DNA of 23,191 nucleotides. Source: a virus. The stretch covers positions 1 through 23,191 of the IMG/VR virus record IMGVR_UViG_3300045747_000019; one strand, 5' to 3'. This document shows, one piece after another, positions 12,207 to 20,461 of this stretch; position 1 is the first letter of the stretch; the number at the start of each line of letters is the position of its first letter. The position numbers and the translations under genes were made by a program. The notes beneath the pieces were generated by a model. That model was not told where the DNA came from, searched no databases, and was given only the letters and a program-made list of their open reading frames with translations.

Positions 12207-13081
12207 TGATCATATTTAAGCCGCCGCACCGCGTTGAAGGTGCTCCTAACTTGTCCAAGGGTATGGACGTGTTTTCCACAGCTGCCAACATGGCTACAGA
12301 CACGATCATCACCTTGGACCCTTCTTCTGAGCCAATCTATGAAGAGACTGAGCTTCAGCTAGAGGCCATCCACGACAAGTCTTACGTCAAAAACGTCCTG
12401 AGTGGCGATGATGTCAACGGCTACGGATCTTCTGGCCTGTCTGCTCATACTGAGAACATGCACTCGGTGCTTTCATGCGCTATCATGCACGAAGCTGCTT
12501 TGATGGCCCTCAAAAACCCAGCAACCACGGTCTTTGCACCAGTCTCAGGATTTCACCATGCTGGATACGATTATGGCGGTGGCTACTGTACGTTCAACGG
12601 GCTCGTTTTGGCAGCAAAAGCTGTGCGTGGTCTTCGACCAAATGCAAAGGTGCTCATCATTGACGGTGACGGACATTGGGGTGATGGCACTGATAATCTT
12701 ATTGACACTCTCCGATTAGATTGGTTAGAGAATTGCGCTCTGGACAAAGCATCGGTTGCCGGAAGTTATGTCGCTTGCATTCTTAACATTACCACAGCCT
12801 TTGGGCATGACGAGTGGGATCTTGTCATCTACCAGGCAGGGGCCGACTCCCATATTGACGACCCATACTACTCTGGGTATTTGACTGATGACCAATGGGA
12901 TCGCCGAGATGCCATGGTTTTCAAACTATGTAGGGAAAAGAACATCCCAATCGTGTTCAACCTAGCTGGTGGCTACAACGGACTCAAGACTATCTCTTTG
13001 CACAACCGCACTGTGTCAATGGCCCGAAGGGTTTACGGGGAGCCTCCACGCGCCCACCTTTCGCCTTTGCCAAGCCCTTGA
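12206..13081 (+). CDS. histone deacetylase/acetylpolyamine amidohydrolase superfamily enzyme
   Basis: 291 residues from ATG at 12206 (an upstream in-frame ATG at 12179 precedes the -10 box and has no ribosome site). The zinc-deacetylase active site is complete: GFHH (H117, H118), GGYCTFN, zinc ligands D155 and H157 in IDGDGHWGDGT, D214 in QAGADSH, and the transition-state Tyr257 in AGGYN. The second His of the usual D-x-HHG is Trp158. The YGGGYC stretch resembles acetylpolyamine amidohydrolases more than eukaryotic HDACs, and the metal-motif spacing (155 to 214) is short. The family removes acetyl/acyl groups from amines. Its own promoter and place after the nucleotide-modification block suggest a special role. 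Its last 92 bases overlap the opposing virion gene. Confidence 0.88.
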   Translation: MIIFKPPHRVEGAPNLSKGMDVFSTAANMATDTIITLDPSSEPIYEETELQLEAIHDKSYVKNVLSGDDVNGYGSSGLSAHTENMHSVLSCAIMHEAALMALKNPATTVFAPVSGFHHAGYDYGGGYCTFNGLVLAAKAVRGLRPNAKVLIIDGDGHWGDGTDNLIDTLRLDWLENCALDKASVAGSYVACILNITTAFGHDEWDLVIYQAGADSHIDDPYYSGYLTDDQWDRRDAMVFKLCREKNIPIVFNLAGGYNGLKTISLHNRTVSMARRVYGEPPRAHLSPLPSP

Positions 13082-14141
13082 TCAACTCAGATCCTTGAAA
13101 GTCTCTGGGGTCTATGTCTGGGTTTTGAAGGATGTCATTGGTAATGCCGGACCTCCGTAGCGTGTCATAACCTACTGGTCTGGCAACCCCAAGCTGTTGG
13201 GACAAATCACCGATGGCGTCTCCTACCCGGGCAAAGTCTGTATTGGATGATGGGACAAACTGCTTGCCAAGACCTAAGCGCTTGGCGGCCTCGTAAGATT
13301 GGTCAAAGCGGTTGAACTTGTCGTCGCCAGTAAGAATGTCAGAGTTTCCCATCTCAGCAGACCGGAGCTCCTCATCAGACAGGCGCATGAGTTCATGGAT
13401 CTTAGCAGTCGTGTTATTCCCAATGGCCATGTTCAATGCGCCGATTTGGGTCGGCGTATCAGACTTCTGGAATGGGCGCTCATTGTGGAATTTACCCCAC
13501 GCGGCATCCAATTGTTCTGGTGCCATTTGCATGAGGTTTCTACCGCGGTCTCCATACTTCTCAGCAGCCATGGCTTGGTATAGAGCCTTTTTCTGGACAT
13601 TACTGTTAGACAGACCAAGGTTCAGGGCGGCAGATCCAGGATGGGCCAGAAGCCAGTCAGTGAACAAAGGATACAAGGTCTTGGCCATACCAGAACCTTC
13701 CTTGGCTCCCATCATGTCTATAGCATTGAAGTCGCCAGATGGGCTCATCCCAGCATCCTTAGCAAACTTGATCCTATCCATCAAGGTGGCTTGCCTAAAC
13801 TCTGGTGCGTTCCTGAGAGCTGCTGCCAGTGTCAGTGGAGTGTCACCAATGGGGCTGATACTGGCACCTGACGGCCTGTGGGTCAGCATGCCGTCCTCTG
13901 TGTGAAGGTGGTCTGGATCTATGCCGTATTTCCTGGCCAAGACTCGAGCCATGCCTCTGTCGTCTCCTTTAGGTATATCTCGGCTGGTTGCTGCATAGGC
14001 AGGATCCTCAGCAAGACCCTGGAAGAACTTCCCTACCTTCGACTGAACCGCTTGCATCTCAGGTGTCCAGGCCTTGCCCAGACGAGCGTACATCTCAGAC
14101 AGAGGACCTACAAGATGCTCTAAAGCTGCAATGCCACTCAT
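12990..14141 (-). CDS. putative internal virion protein (383 aa)
   Basis: Last gene of the leftward operon, starting by ATGA overlap with the transglycosylase gene stop at 14138-14141, with AGGTGG upstream. The product begins MSGIAALEHLVGPLSEMYAR; it is mostly helical with Asn/Gln/Met-rich stretches (LNLGLSNSNVQKKALYQAM, AWGKFHNERPF) and ends in a basic tail with GGRVEAPRKPFGP and two Cys. I recognise no domain. Its place after a transglycosylase-bearing virion protein suggests an ejected or internal head protein of a short-tailed phage. Its 3' end overlaps the opposing deacetylase gene by 92 bases, and I see no terminator hairpin there. Confidence 0.65.
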   Translation of the reverse strand: MSGIAALEHLVGPLSEMYARLGKAWTPEMQAVQSKVGKFFQGLAEDPAYAATSRDIPKGDDRGMARVLARKYGIDPDHLHTEDGMLTHRPSGASISPIGDTPLTLAAALRNAPEFRQATLMDRIKFAKDAGMSPSGDFNAIDMMGAKEGSGMAKTLYPLFTDWLLAHPGSAALNLGLSNSNVQKKALYQAMAAEKYGDRGRNLMQMAPEQLDAAWGKFHNERPFQKSDTPTQIGALNMAIGNNTTAKIHELMRLSDEELRSAEMGNSDILTGDDKFNRFDQSYEAAKRLGLGKQFVPSSNTDFARVGDAIGDLSQQLGVARPVGYDTLRRSGITNDILQNPDIDPRDFQGSELIKGLAKAKGGRVEAPRKPFGPLTQCGCAKR

Positions 14142-16459
14142 GGCGCGTCCACCTGGTCAAGCTGCGGAGTATCGTCCATCGGTGCATGAGCCCGAAGCAA
14201 AGCCTCCATAGAAGGTGCTGGCTGAACCAAACGGGCCCAGTCGGCAAGGGCACCGCGAGGTTCGTTCAGCTGGTTCAAAGTGACTCGCTTGTTCATAGAA
14301 CCCTTTGTGGCAGCAAGAGCAGCAAGAGCCGCAAGAGGCAGGACTGAGGCCTTGGCTACTTTGGTGACAGGTCCGTCATCTTCAGATGAGTGGCCGGTGC
14401 CTGATGCAATAATGGCGCCTTCACCAAGACCTGTGGCAATGTATGGAGCTGCCGTCTTGGCAAACTGTTTGCCCTGTTTCCACAGACTTTGTTTTCCTTG
14501 ATTCGCGTCAATACCCATGAAGGTGGCTCCAAACTGGGCGAGGTCTTGGAGCGTAGGATCACCAGCATCGAACTGAAGTCCAGGGGTCCGCTGAAGTTTC
14601 CTAGCCACCGTAGTTGGATTGAAGTCAGACGTCAGATCAGCTGGTGCCAGACCTTCCAGTGTCTTCATATTGCGGAACTGACGGTTGGTCTCGCGAAACA
14701 GGTCTTGCTGCCAAGGCGGAATTGCAGTCGATGCTTGATCGTGCAAAGCATCTATCATTTGGCCGTAGGCGTCAGCCGCTTCGTGGTCAGGGGCACCAGT
14801 CTGCACGTTATTCACGATGGAAGTCTTACGGGCTCTGGAACCTGCAGATGAATAGTCGCGTAAGTAGTTCTGGTACTGGCGCCCAGTCAGAGTTCCACTG
14901 TTGTTTGAGTGTGCAAGAGCCGCGTCAATATCACCGAGAAGTCCTGAGTCCGGTGCACTCATCGGCTTAGAACGCAGGTAAGAATCACGGATGTCCATCA
15001 ACCGCTGACTGAAATTGTTTGGGGGCTGGGGGCCGTTTGTGCCTATACCATTTGCAGGAGGCGGACCTGACGGAGTATTGAGACGGATGACCTTGTTTCC
15101 AAGGATACCATCATACACGTCACTGAGCCGGGCTCGACTGTCAGAAAGAGCCCCGTGAATATCATCAGATGCAGAACCATGTGTTGAGTTCATTGCCCTA
15201 GTCAGCGCAGACGCCTGGTCAGCAGACTGATTAGATCCAATGGCCATTCCAGGAGTGTCTAGCTGCTGAGGATAAACAGGAACGTCGTGCATTGCGGCCC
15301 GGGCAACTACCTGCTGCTCACTCGGTGTCGCAGTGGCATTGAAGCTCTTACGGAGAATCGGGCCTAGATTTGCGTGGTCACCCAGCCACTGAATGGCTGG
15401 GCGGGTAGCACGACCGATAAGCTCTCCGCCTTTGTCTGCAACAGGACCTAAGACAGCACCAACAGCTGCATTGGTCGCGCGCTCACCAGGGGCCGTCGTT
15501 GGAGTCAACGTAGAAAGAGCACCGCCAGTTGCAGCTATCGGTGCATACCTAGCGGCCGCTGCCCTGACGACAGGGTTGTTAATGGCTGCAATAGCTGGTT
15601 TTAGAAGCGCATTGGCACCCTTAGCAACAACACCTCCTGGCAAAGCAAGTGAGGCGGCTGCCGCTCCCCCATAACCAATGTTGCCTCCCCATGTGTCCAT
15701 GAGGGCGGCCTCATTGACTTTGCGCTCTTGCTCGCCCTCGTAGTCGGCAGTCATGATGTCCTTGCCATTCAAGGCCTGTGACACCGCGTTGGCTGGGATG
15801 GCTGCAAGCTGGCGGATGCCGGACCCAGTATCAGAGAAGAACTTACCAGCTCCAATCAGAGCATTCTGGCCGAAACTGTTGCCGTACGTTGGGTCAGATT
15901 TAGGATCTGCTTTGTACCGCGCTTTGTTGTAGGTGACCTTGTCATCAGGAGTCAAGTCATTGTAGCTAATACCTGGCGGCAGTTGAGGAGCTTCTGGATG
16001 TGCGGTCTCAGACGGCGTGTTGTCTGCAACATGTCTAGTAACCCGGTCCACATAGGCTTCGGTCTTTGGGGATCCTGTCATGTCACCAGAAGCCGGGCGC
16101 GAAGAGGGTCCTGCATGATAGGCAGCAGCAAGCACCTTTGGGTCATTGGTCTTCAATTGAGCGGCCAGTTGGGCAAGATACTTAGTGCCACCGTCAATGG
16201 ATTGCACAGGGTCAGTTGGGTCCTTGACACCCATGGAGGCCCCGGTTGCTGGGATGGTCTGCATTACTCCGCGGGCATTTGCAGAGCTCACAGACTTAGA
16301 TCCAGACTTTTCACCAGCATTCTTAATGGCCAATGCAAGTTTAGGATCAAGACCCAGCTGGATTGCTCGGCGTGTTGCATACTCATCCAGCATCGGATGG
16401 TTGTAAGGAAGTTTGGACCGGTCTGAGGGGTCTAGATCTTCTAAGCGTAGGCGGTCCAT
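14138..16459 (-). CDS. large virion protein with N-terminal lytic transglycosylase domain
   Basis: 773 residues from ATG at 16459 (AAAGG upstream). Residues about 25-135 form an SLT transglycosylase domain: catalytic E50 in IKNAGEKSGS, SSANARGVMQTIPATG (58-73), KYLAQLAAQL and ALAAAYHAGPSS. Residues about 225-330 and 690-725 contain Ala/Gly/Leu-rich hydrophobic stretches (GGAAAASLALPGGVVAKG, ASVLPLAALAALAATKG) that may cross a membrane. The middle is Ser/Asn/Gln-rich. This matches the T7 gp16-like idea of an ejected protein that opens peptidoglycan and forms a DNA channel, though the sequence is not clearly homologous. Its neighbours are other low-complexity virion proteins. Confidence 0.85.
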   Translation of the reverse strand: MDRLRLEDLDPSDRSKLPYNHPMLDEYATRRAIQLGLDPKLALAIKNAGEKSGSKSVSSANARGVMQTIPATGASMGVKDPTDPVQSIDGGTKYLAQLAAQLKTNDPKVLAAAYHAGPSSRPASGDMTGSPKTEAYVDRVTRHVADNTPSETAHPEAPQLPPGISYNDLTPDDKVTYNKARYKADPKSDPTYGNSFGQNALIGAGKFFSDTGSGIRQLAAIPANAVSQALNGKDIMTADYEGEQERKVNEAALMDTWGGNIGYGGAAAASLALPGGVVAKGANALLKPAIAAINNPVVRAAAARYAPIAATGGALSTLTPTTAPGERATNAAVGAVLGPVADKGGELIGRATRPAIQWLGDHANLGPILRKSFNATATPSEQQVVARAAMHDVPVYPQQLDTPGMAIGSNQSADQASALTRAMNSTHGSASDDIHGALSDSRARLSDVYDGILGNKVIRLNTPSGPPPANGIGTNGPQPPNNFSQRLMDIRDSYLRSKPMSAPDSGLLGDIDAALAHSNNSGTLTGRQYQNYLRDYSSAGSRARKTSIVNNVQTGAPDHEAADAYGQMIDALHDQASTAIPPWQQDLFRETNRQFRNMKTLEGLAPADLTSDFNPTTVARKLQRTPGLQFDAGDPTLQDLAQFGATFMGIDANQGKQSLWKQGKQFAKTAAPYIATGLGEGAIIASGTGHSSEDDGPVTKVAKASVLPLAALAALAATKGSMNKRVTLNQLNEPRGALADWARLVQPAPSMEALLRAHAPMDDTPQLDQVDAP

Positions 16460-16468
16460 GGTCTACCT

Positions 16469-18085
16469 TTACTGAACTTGTCCAGAGACCTGGCGGCTAC
16501 GAGCTGGCCGTGGAACACCGTGGTCTAAGACGTAAGGGATGCCCGTAGGACCTACTTTTGTCCCTGGCTCGTAGTTACGCAAGTCTATGGGAGCCCGTTG
16601 AACTGGGGCAGGTGCTGAGGCTTGCTGAGGTGCTGCTGGGCGCTGAGGAGTCTGCATGACAGGCGATCCTGGCTGATTAGGCAAAGGAGATGCTTGTGTA
16701 GGAGACGCCACAGCCGGGCGCTGAACATTTGCAGGAGGCTCCAGTTGGCCAGCCTTTGGAGGTTGCTCTTTGCTGCCAATCAGCTGCGTAGCCTCATTGA
16801 CTGACCACGGGATTTCAAAGGCTGGGACAGATACGTCATTGCCCTTGGCCTTTGCAAATTCGCCCCACGACTTCAACTTGTTTGCAACGTTGGCCGCGCG
16901 GCCGCGGGTGAAGTCCATGAACTTACTGAACGCGGCTGGGTCAGAAGAAACGCCAAGCATGGCCGCATTCAGCGAGCGGAATTCTTGCTGTCCGATCCGG
17001 CCGGCCCCATCAAGTGATGCTTTGAGCTGAGCCAGGGTTTCTTGAGTTTTCAAACTCTCAGCAAACTGGGCAGCTGCTACTGGGTTTGCATCTGTGCCGT
17101 CACCCTTAGACCCCATCAAACTTGTTACGTAGTTGTTGAGAGTTGATGTCGTCGCATTGGGGAACATCTTCTGCAAGTCTTTGGTGGCTGCGGCCAAACC
17201 AGAAACCGTGTTAGAGTATTTACCAGGAGAGAAGCTGTTCAGGGAAGACTGAATAGCATTTCCGCGCTGTAGGATGTCGTTATAGGCGCCCATCGTTCCG
17301 GTAAGATCCTCTGTGTACTTGCCAGGGTCTTGGCGGTACTGCTTGTCTATTTCGACGCCAGTCTTCGTAGGATTAACAGCGCCATCTTCAGCAGTGGCGG
17401 TAGCCGGAAGCCCCACAGTGCCCTTAACCGGATTCTGAGTGGTCGTCTGGCCAGCCGCATTGGTACCAAACTTGGTGATGCCCTCAGCAGCTGGGGCAGC
17501 GGCCGTCCGAAGCTGCTGTAAGTAGCTGGAAATATTTTTGCCATCGGAGCCAGCGCCGTGGTGAAGGGCAATATGATGTGGCAACAACTCTTGAGGGCCC
17601 ATGCCGAACATGGCTCCTGTTTCATCGATACGCTTATGGGCAGTTGCCAGGTCAGGAGGCGTATCCCCACCCTGCATTCCATAGAGCGATGAGTTGATCA
17701 ATGGTGTGACCTTCTCAGCCCGATCTTGAGCAAACTTTGCGTATCCTAGATCATTGGCTCTTTGCTGCGTCATGGTTTGCATGATCATTGGAATGTAAGC
17801 AGCCCGCAGTTTGTCCTGTGCATCACGGGCCGCTACTTGAGCAGACATGGCATTGCTGACGCCGGACATTCCGCCAGTTTGAGGACCTGTCATGCCAGCC
17901 CAGAATGCTTGGCGCTCAGTCTGAGCACTACGCTCTGGATCTACGAGGGCAGAAAGAGCACCTTGGAACATCTGGTTGCTGCCGCTAGCTCCATAAGCTA
18001 GGCCACGAGCAATGTCTCGCCCGCCTGCTGGAGCGAGGTCCTGGCCGTCGTAGTTTGAGTTGAGTGCTCCGCTTTCGTCTGCCAT
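16469..18085 (-). CDS. putative internal virion protein (538 aa)
   Basis: ATG at 18085 with AAGGAT upstream. The product begins MADESGALNSNYDGQDLAPA. It is rich in Ala, Gln, Ser and Thr with helical segments (AQVAARDAQDKLRAAY, MIMQTMTQQRANDLGYAKFA). The last ~110 residues are Pro/Gln-rich linker (PPKAGQLEPPANVQRP, then PAAPQQASAPAPVQRA) followed by a short basic end. No domain is recognised. Composition and place between a Gln-rich protein and the transglycosylase protein suggest an internal or ejected virion protein. Confidence 0.7.
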   Translation of the reverse strand: MADESGALNSNYDGQDLAPAGGRDIARGLAYGASGSNQMFQGALSALVDPERSAQTERQAFWAGMTGPQTGGMSGVSNAMSAQVAARDAQDKLRAAYIPMIMQTMTQQRANDLGYAKFAQDRAEKVTPLINSSLYGMQGGDTPPDLATAHKRIDETGAMFGMGPQELLPHHIALHHGAGSDGKNISSYLQQLRTAAAPAAEGITKFGTNAAGQTTTQNPVKGTVGLPATATAEDGAVNPTKTGVEIDKQYRQDPGKYTEDLTGTMGAYNDILQRGNAIQSSLNSFSPGKYSNTVSGLAAATKDLQKMFPNATTSTLNNYVTSLMGSKGDGTDANPVAAAQFAESLKTQETLAQLKASLDGAGRIGQQEFRSLNAAMLGVSSDPAAFSKFMDFTRGRAANVANKLKSWGEFAKAKGNDVSVPAFEIPWSVNEATQLIGSKEQPPKAGQLEPPANVQRPAVASPTQASPLPNQPGSPVMQTPQRPAAPQQASAPAPVQRAPIDLRNYEPGTKVGPTGIPYVLDHGVPRPARSRQVSGQVQ

Positions 18086-18094
18086 AGTGAATCC

Positions 18095-19261
18095 TTATGT
18101 TTTACCGAGCGTAGTAGACAGAGCGCCAACGCCAGACAATGCCGAGCCACTATAGGGTGATGCCGTAGAAGCCGGAGAGTTGACTGCCTGGGCTGATGTA
18201 GACGGCAACTGAAGGCCGCGGACCACTGAGTTAAGATTGTTGAGGGTGTTCCAATCAAAGTTATTTGTATTGGTTGCATTTGTGTACGCGGCATCCAAGC
18301 CTTGCTGTTGAAGACCTTGCTCTTGAGCACCAATTGCGCCAAGCTGCTGAGTATCATTCAAGTTCAGCTGCTGTGTTGCTGTTCCAAGGGCTCCAAGCTG
18401 TTGTGCACCGGCTGTTCCTGCTGAGGTCACTGCACCGGCTCCTTGGAGAGCTGCGCTGCCTTGCATTTGCTGCTGCTGTTGCTGCCTTGTCGCGTCTGCA
18501 GAAAGAGCTCCGGCCACCATATTTCCAGCGCCTAGCTCTGTGCTGGCCTGCAGAGATTGCTGCTGTTGCTGGCGGTTAGCGTCTGCTGTGAACGCCGTCT
18601 GGGCATTTGTGTACCCACCGTTAAGCGCATTCGTCACTTGGCCGTTGATGTCAGTGTTTGCATCTCGAACAGTGCGGCCAAGAATGTCAGCATTGCGTGT
18701 AGACCCAAACTGGCCAGACCCAAGAAACTGATCTTGAACTTGCGGAAGGAGATTCTCCGTCAAGTTTCTTTTTCCGAGCCGTTGGATGTTGTCTATGACC
18801 TGAGTCGTGTAAGGGCTCATATATTTTTGAGCCTGAGCGTTATCCCACATTCCAGCTGGTCCTGCAACAGAGCTGATTGCGTCGGTACCATAGACAGTAG
18901 CCTGTCCAGACGTGTCTCTCGAAGGTCCGGCAACGGCGCCAATTGCTTGGTCAACCAACCCAGATGCTCTACCATTGATGCCAGCTGCTGTCTGTGAAGC
19001 CGCGGTGATATTAGGCATCCAAGAGCCTTGGTTATCACGGACGGCTTGGAAAGCTTGCGTCTGGTCAGCATTAAACCCTGCGACTGACTGTGCCGGGACT
19101 GGCATGCTTGCTTGGTCGCCAGCAATTTGAGTGGCTTTTCCTGCAATTCCTGATAGGTACTGTTGGTACCAAGTGGGCAGCCCATTTGTAGAGGCCGCAG
19201 ATGTGTCAACGCCAGATGGCTGTTGACCTCCGAAGAGGTAATCAAGTGGTCCAGCTGCCAT
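18095..19261 (-). CDS. Gln-rich repetitive virion protein (388 aa)
   Basis: ATG at 19261, AAGG upstream. The N-terminal half has a folded region starting MAAGPLDYLFGGQQPSG, with YLSGIAGKATQIAGDQ and MSPYTTQVIDNIQRLGKRN. Residues about 225-290 contain two 29-residue repeats starting ADANRQQQQQ and ADATRQQQQQQ, encoded by CAG/CTG-rich DNA, followed by further QQLGA(L/I)G repeats. The rest is Asn/Thr/Gln-rich. This composition is typical of short-tailed phage internal or tail-associated proteins; no enzyme motif is seen. Confidence 0.7.
   Translation of the reverse strand: MAAGPLDYLFGGQQPSGVDTSAASTNGLPTWYQQYLSGIAGKATQIAGDQASMPVPAQSVAGFNADQTQAFQAVRDNQGSWMPNITAASQTAAGINGRASGLVDQAIGAVAGPSRDTSGQATVYGTDAISSVAGPAGMWDNAQAQKYMSPYTTQVIDNIQRLGKRNLTENLLPQVQDQFLGSGQFGSTRNADILGRTVRDANTDINGQVTNALNGGYTNAQTAFTADANRQQQQQSLQASTELGAGNMVAGALSADATRQQQQQQMQGSAALQGAGAVTSAGTAGAQQLGALGTATQQLNLNDTQQLGAIGAQEQGLQQQGLDAAYTNATNTNNFDWNTLNNLNSVVRGLQLPSTSAQAVNSPASTASPYSGSALSGVGALSTTLGKT
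18461..18587. repeat. degenerate 87-bp tandem repeat with CTG/CAG runs
   Basis: Two copies on the - strand, each encoding A-D-A-(N/T)-R followed by five or six Gln, start near 18587 and 18500. The CTG-type runs (TTGCTGCTGCTGTTGCTG near 18466-18483 and GCTGCTGTTGCTGG near 18559-18571) are prone to slippage, so copy length may vary between relatives. Confidence 0.7.
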
Positions 19262-19262
19262 G

Positions 19263-20192
19263 TTATTTCACCTTTCCAAGGTAGTGAGAAGGTGCTTTTG
19301 CCTTAGGTGGGATTTTATCGATTGGTGCTGACCGCTTCTGGCGCCGAAGTTCTTCGCGCCACTTATCTAGAATGTTTGCGCCGGCCTCGTTGTTACCGTC
19401 GCCAAGAGCTGCTACAGTGTCTGCATCAAACACGTACTCCCCATGCGACAGATGGGCTTTAACCGTGTCTGCCTGCCCAGAATCTGCGCCGCGCACAAGG
19501 CTCAAAGGGCCTCGACTGTCAAAGTCACCGGCAGGTTCTACACCACCACCTTCAGCGTAACGCTTGCCTGCGACAATCGGAGACGCCATGGTGCTAGCGG
19601 CCTGCTGGTCATGGCGCTTATAAGCGCTACCATAATAGGCGTCTGCTGCTGTTTGCGCAGGCGCCGAGAATTTATCATACGGATTTTTGAACTGGGAAGA
19701 AAGCTCGGAGGCTGTTTTCCGGTTCTGAGGACCTTGCAGCGTGGTCAAGATGTTACCGCCGATGGCAACGGCCTTCATGATTCTATCTAGGACCTTGGGG
19801 TCAGAGTAGTCAATGTTGCCGGCCTTGTCTTGGATCCCCATGCCTTGCATGAGCCTGCTGAAGACCCCAGCTTGCGTGGAACCGTCAACACCAGGGACTT
19901 CGGTTCCGTTATTGGCAGCGCCAGTTGCATTCGCAGCTTGGGCCGCAGCACCTGGCTGATTAGCAGATGCAGAATGCGGGTTCTGAGCGTAGTAGGCTGC
20001 TAAAGCACCGGCTGGATCAGTAGCAGATGATGTGTCAGTAAAAGTCGGCGTATCAGTCGAAGTTGTGGAGCCAGTGTCTGTGACCGTTGGAGTGCCCACA
20101 TCAGCCGGTGTGGCGGGAGACGTATTCGGAGAGCCGTCGTCCACATAATCGTACCCACCAGTTGCTTCATTGTAGATGTATGTTCCAGCCAT
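19263..20192 (-). CDS. virion protein with conserved C-terminal GEY/D motif region (309 aa)
   Basis: Start ATG at 20192 with GAGG six bases upstream; a longer in-frame start at 20234 would overlap the previous gene and lacks the better site. The first ~110 residues are Thr/Ser/Pro/Ala-rich and probably disordered (TVTDTGSTTSTDTPTFTDT). The middle is helical. The C-terminal part (YAEGGGV, then GQADTVKAHLSHGEYVFDAD, LGDGNNEAGANILDKW) is a motif I know from many phage structural proteins of unknown exact function. Probably an internal or tail-associated protein; the immediate downstream neighbour starts two bases after its stop. Confidence 0.75.
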   Translation of the reverse strand: MAGTYIYNEATGGYDYVDDGSPNTSPATPADVGTPTVTDTGSTTSTDTPTFTDTSSATDPAGALAAYYAQNPHSASANQPGAAAQAANATGAANNGTEVPGVDGSTQAGVFSRLMQGMGIQDKAGNIDYSDPKVLDRIMKAVAIGGNILTTLQGPQNRKTASELSSQFKNPYDKFSAPAQTAADAYYGSAYKRHDQQAASTMASPIVAGKRYAEGGGVEPAGDFDSRGPLSLVRGADSGQADTVKAHLSHGEYVFDADTVAALGDGNNEAGANILDKWREELRRQKRSAPIDKIPPKAKAPSHYLGKVK

Positions 20193-20200
20193 ATTTGACC

Positions 20201-20461
20201 TCAAGAAATTGTGCCTAACAAGGCGTGCGCCCAATCCTGCCAGTTGCTAAATCCTAACGGACTCGGTGCTGGCGAACCTGGCATGGTTCCGTCTGTGAAA
20301 CTGGCAGCCCACGTCTGCCACCCTGTCTCTTCAGGCGCGTTCTGAAGGCCGTACGAGGCCAACTGCTCTACAGCAATTTGCGCCCACTCCATGAATTTTA
20401 ACCCATCTGGTGTGGGCAAACTCACAAAATTCGGTGTTGTGCTAACCAGATCCACGCTCAT
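20201..20461 (-). CDS. small virion-operon protein (86 aa)
   Basis: ATG at 20461, inside the last 20 bases of the nozzle-like gene, with AGGAG directly before it. The product begins MSVDLVSTTPNFVSLPTPDG and has several Trp residues (FMEWAQIA, TGWQTWAASF, NWQDWAHALL). No family is recognised. Its position between the nozzle-like and low-complexity virion genes suggests a small tail-associated or chaperone-like protein, by inference only. Confidence 0.6.
   Translation of the reverse strand: MSVDLVSTTPNFVSLPTPDGLKFMEWAQIAVEQLASYGLQNAPEETGWQTWAASFTDGTMPGSPAPSPLGFSNWQDWAHALLGTIS

Noticed and set aside
13312-13905. Long + strand open frame (197 codons) opposite the last virion gene
   Set aside because: It is antisense to a well-formed - strand gene, has no ribosome site, and the protein has no recognisable domain.
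15264-15272. Another TGCTGAGGA copy resembling the early leader motif
   Set aside because: It lies inside the transglycosylase gene on the opposite strand and codes for Gln-rich protein there; no start codon follows it, so it is probably chance.
15983-16426. + strand open frame of 147 codons opposite the transglycosylase gene
   Set aside because: The other strand carries a clear catalytic domain here, and the + frame product is Cys/Arg-rich with no fold pattern.
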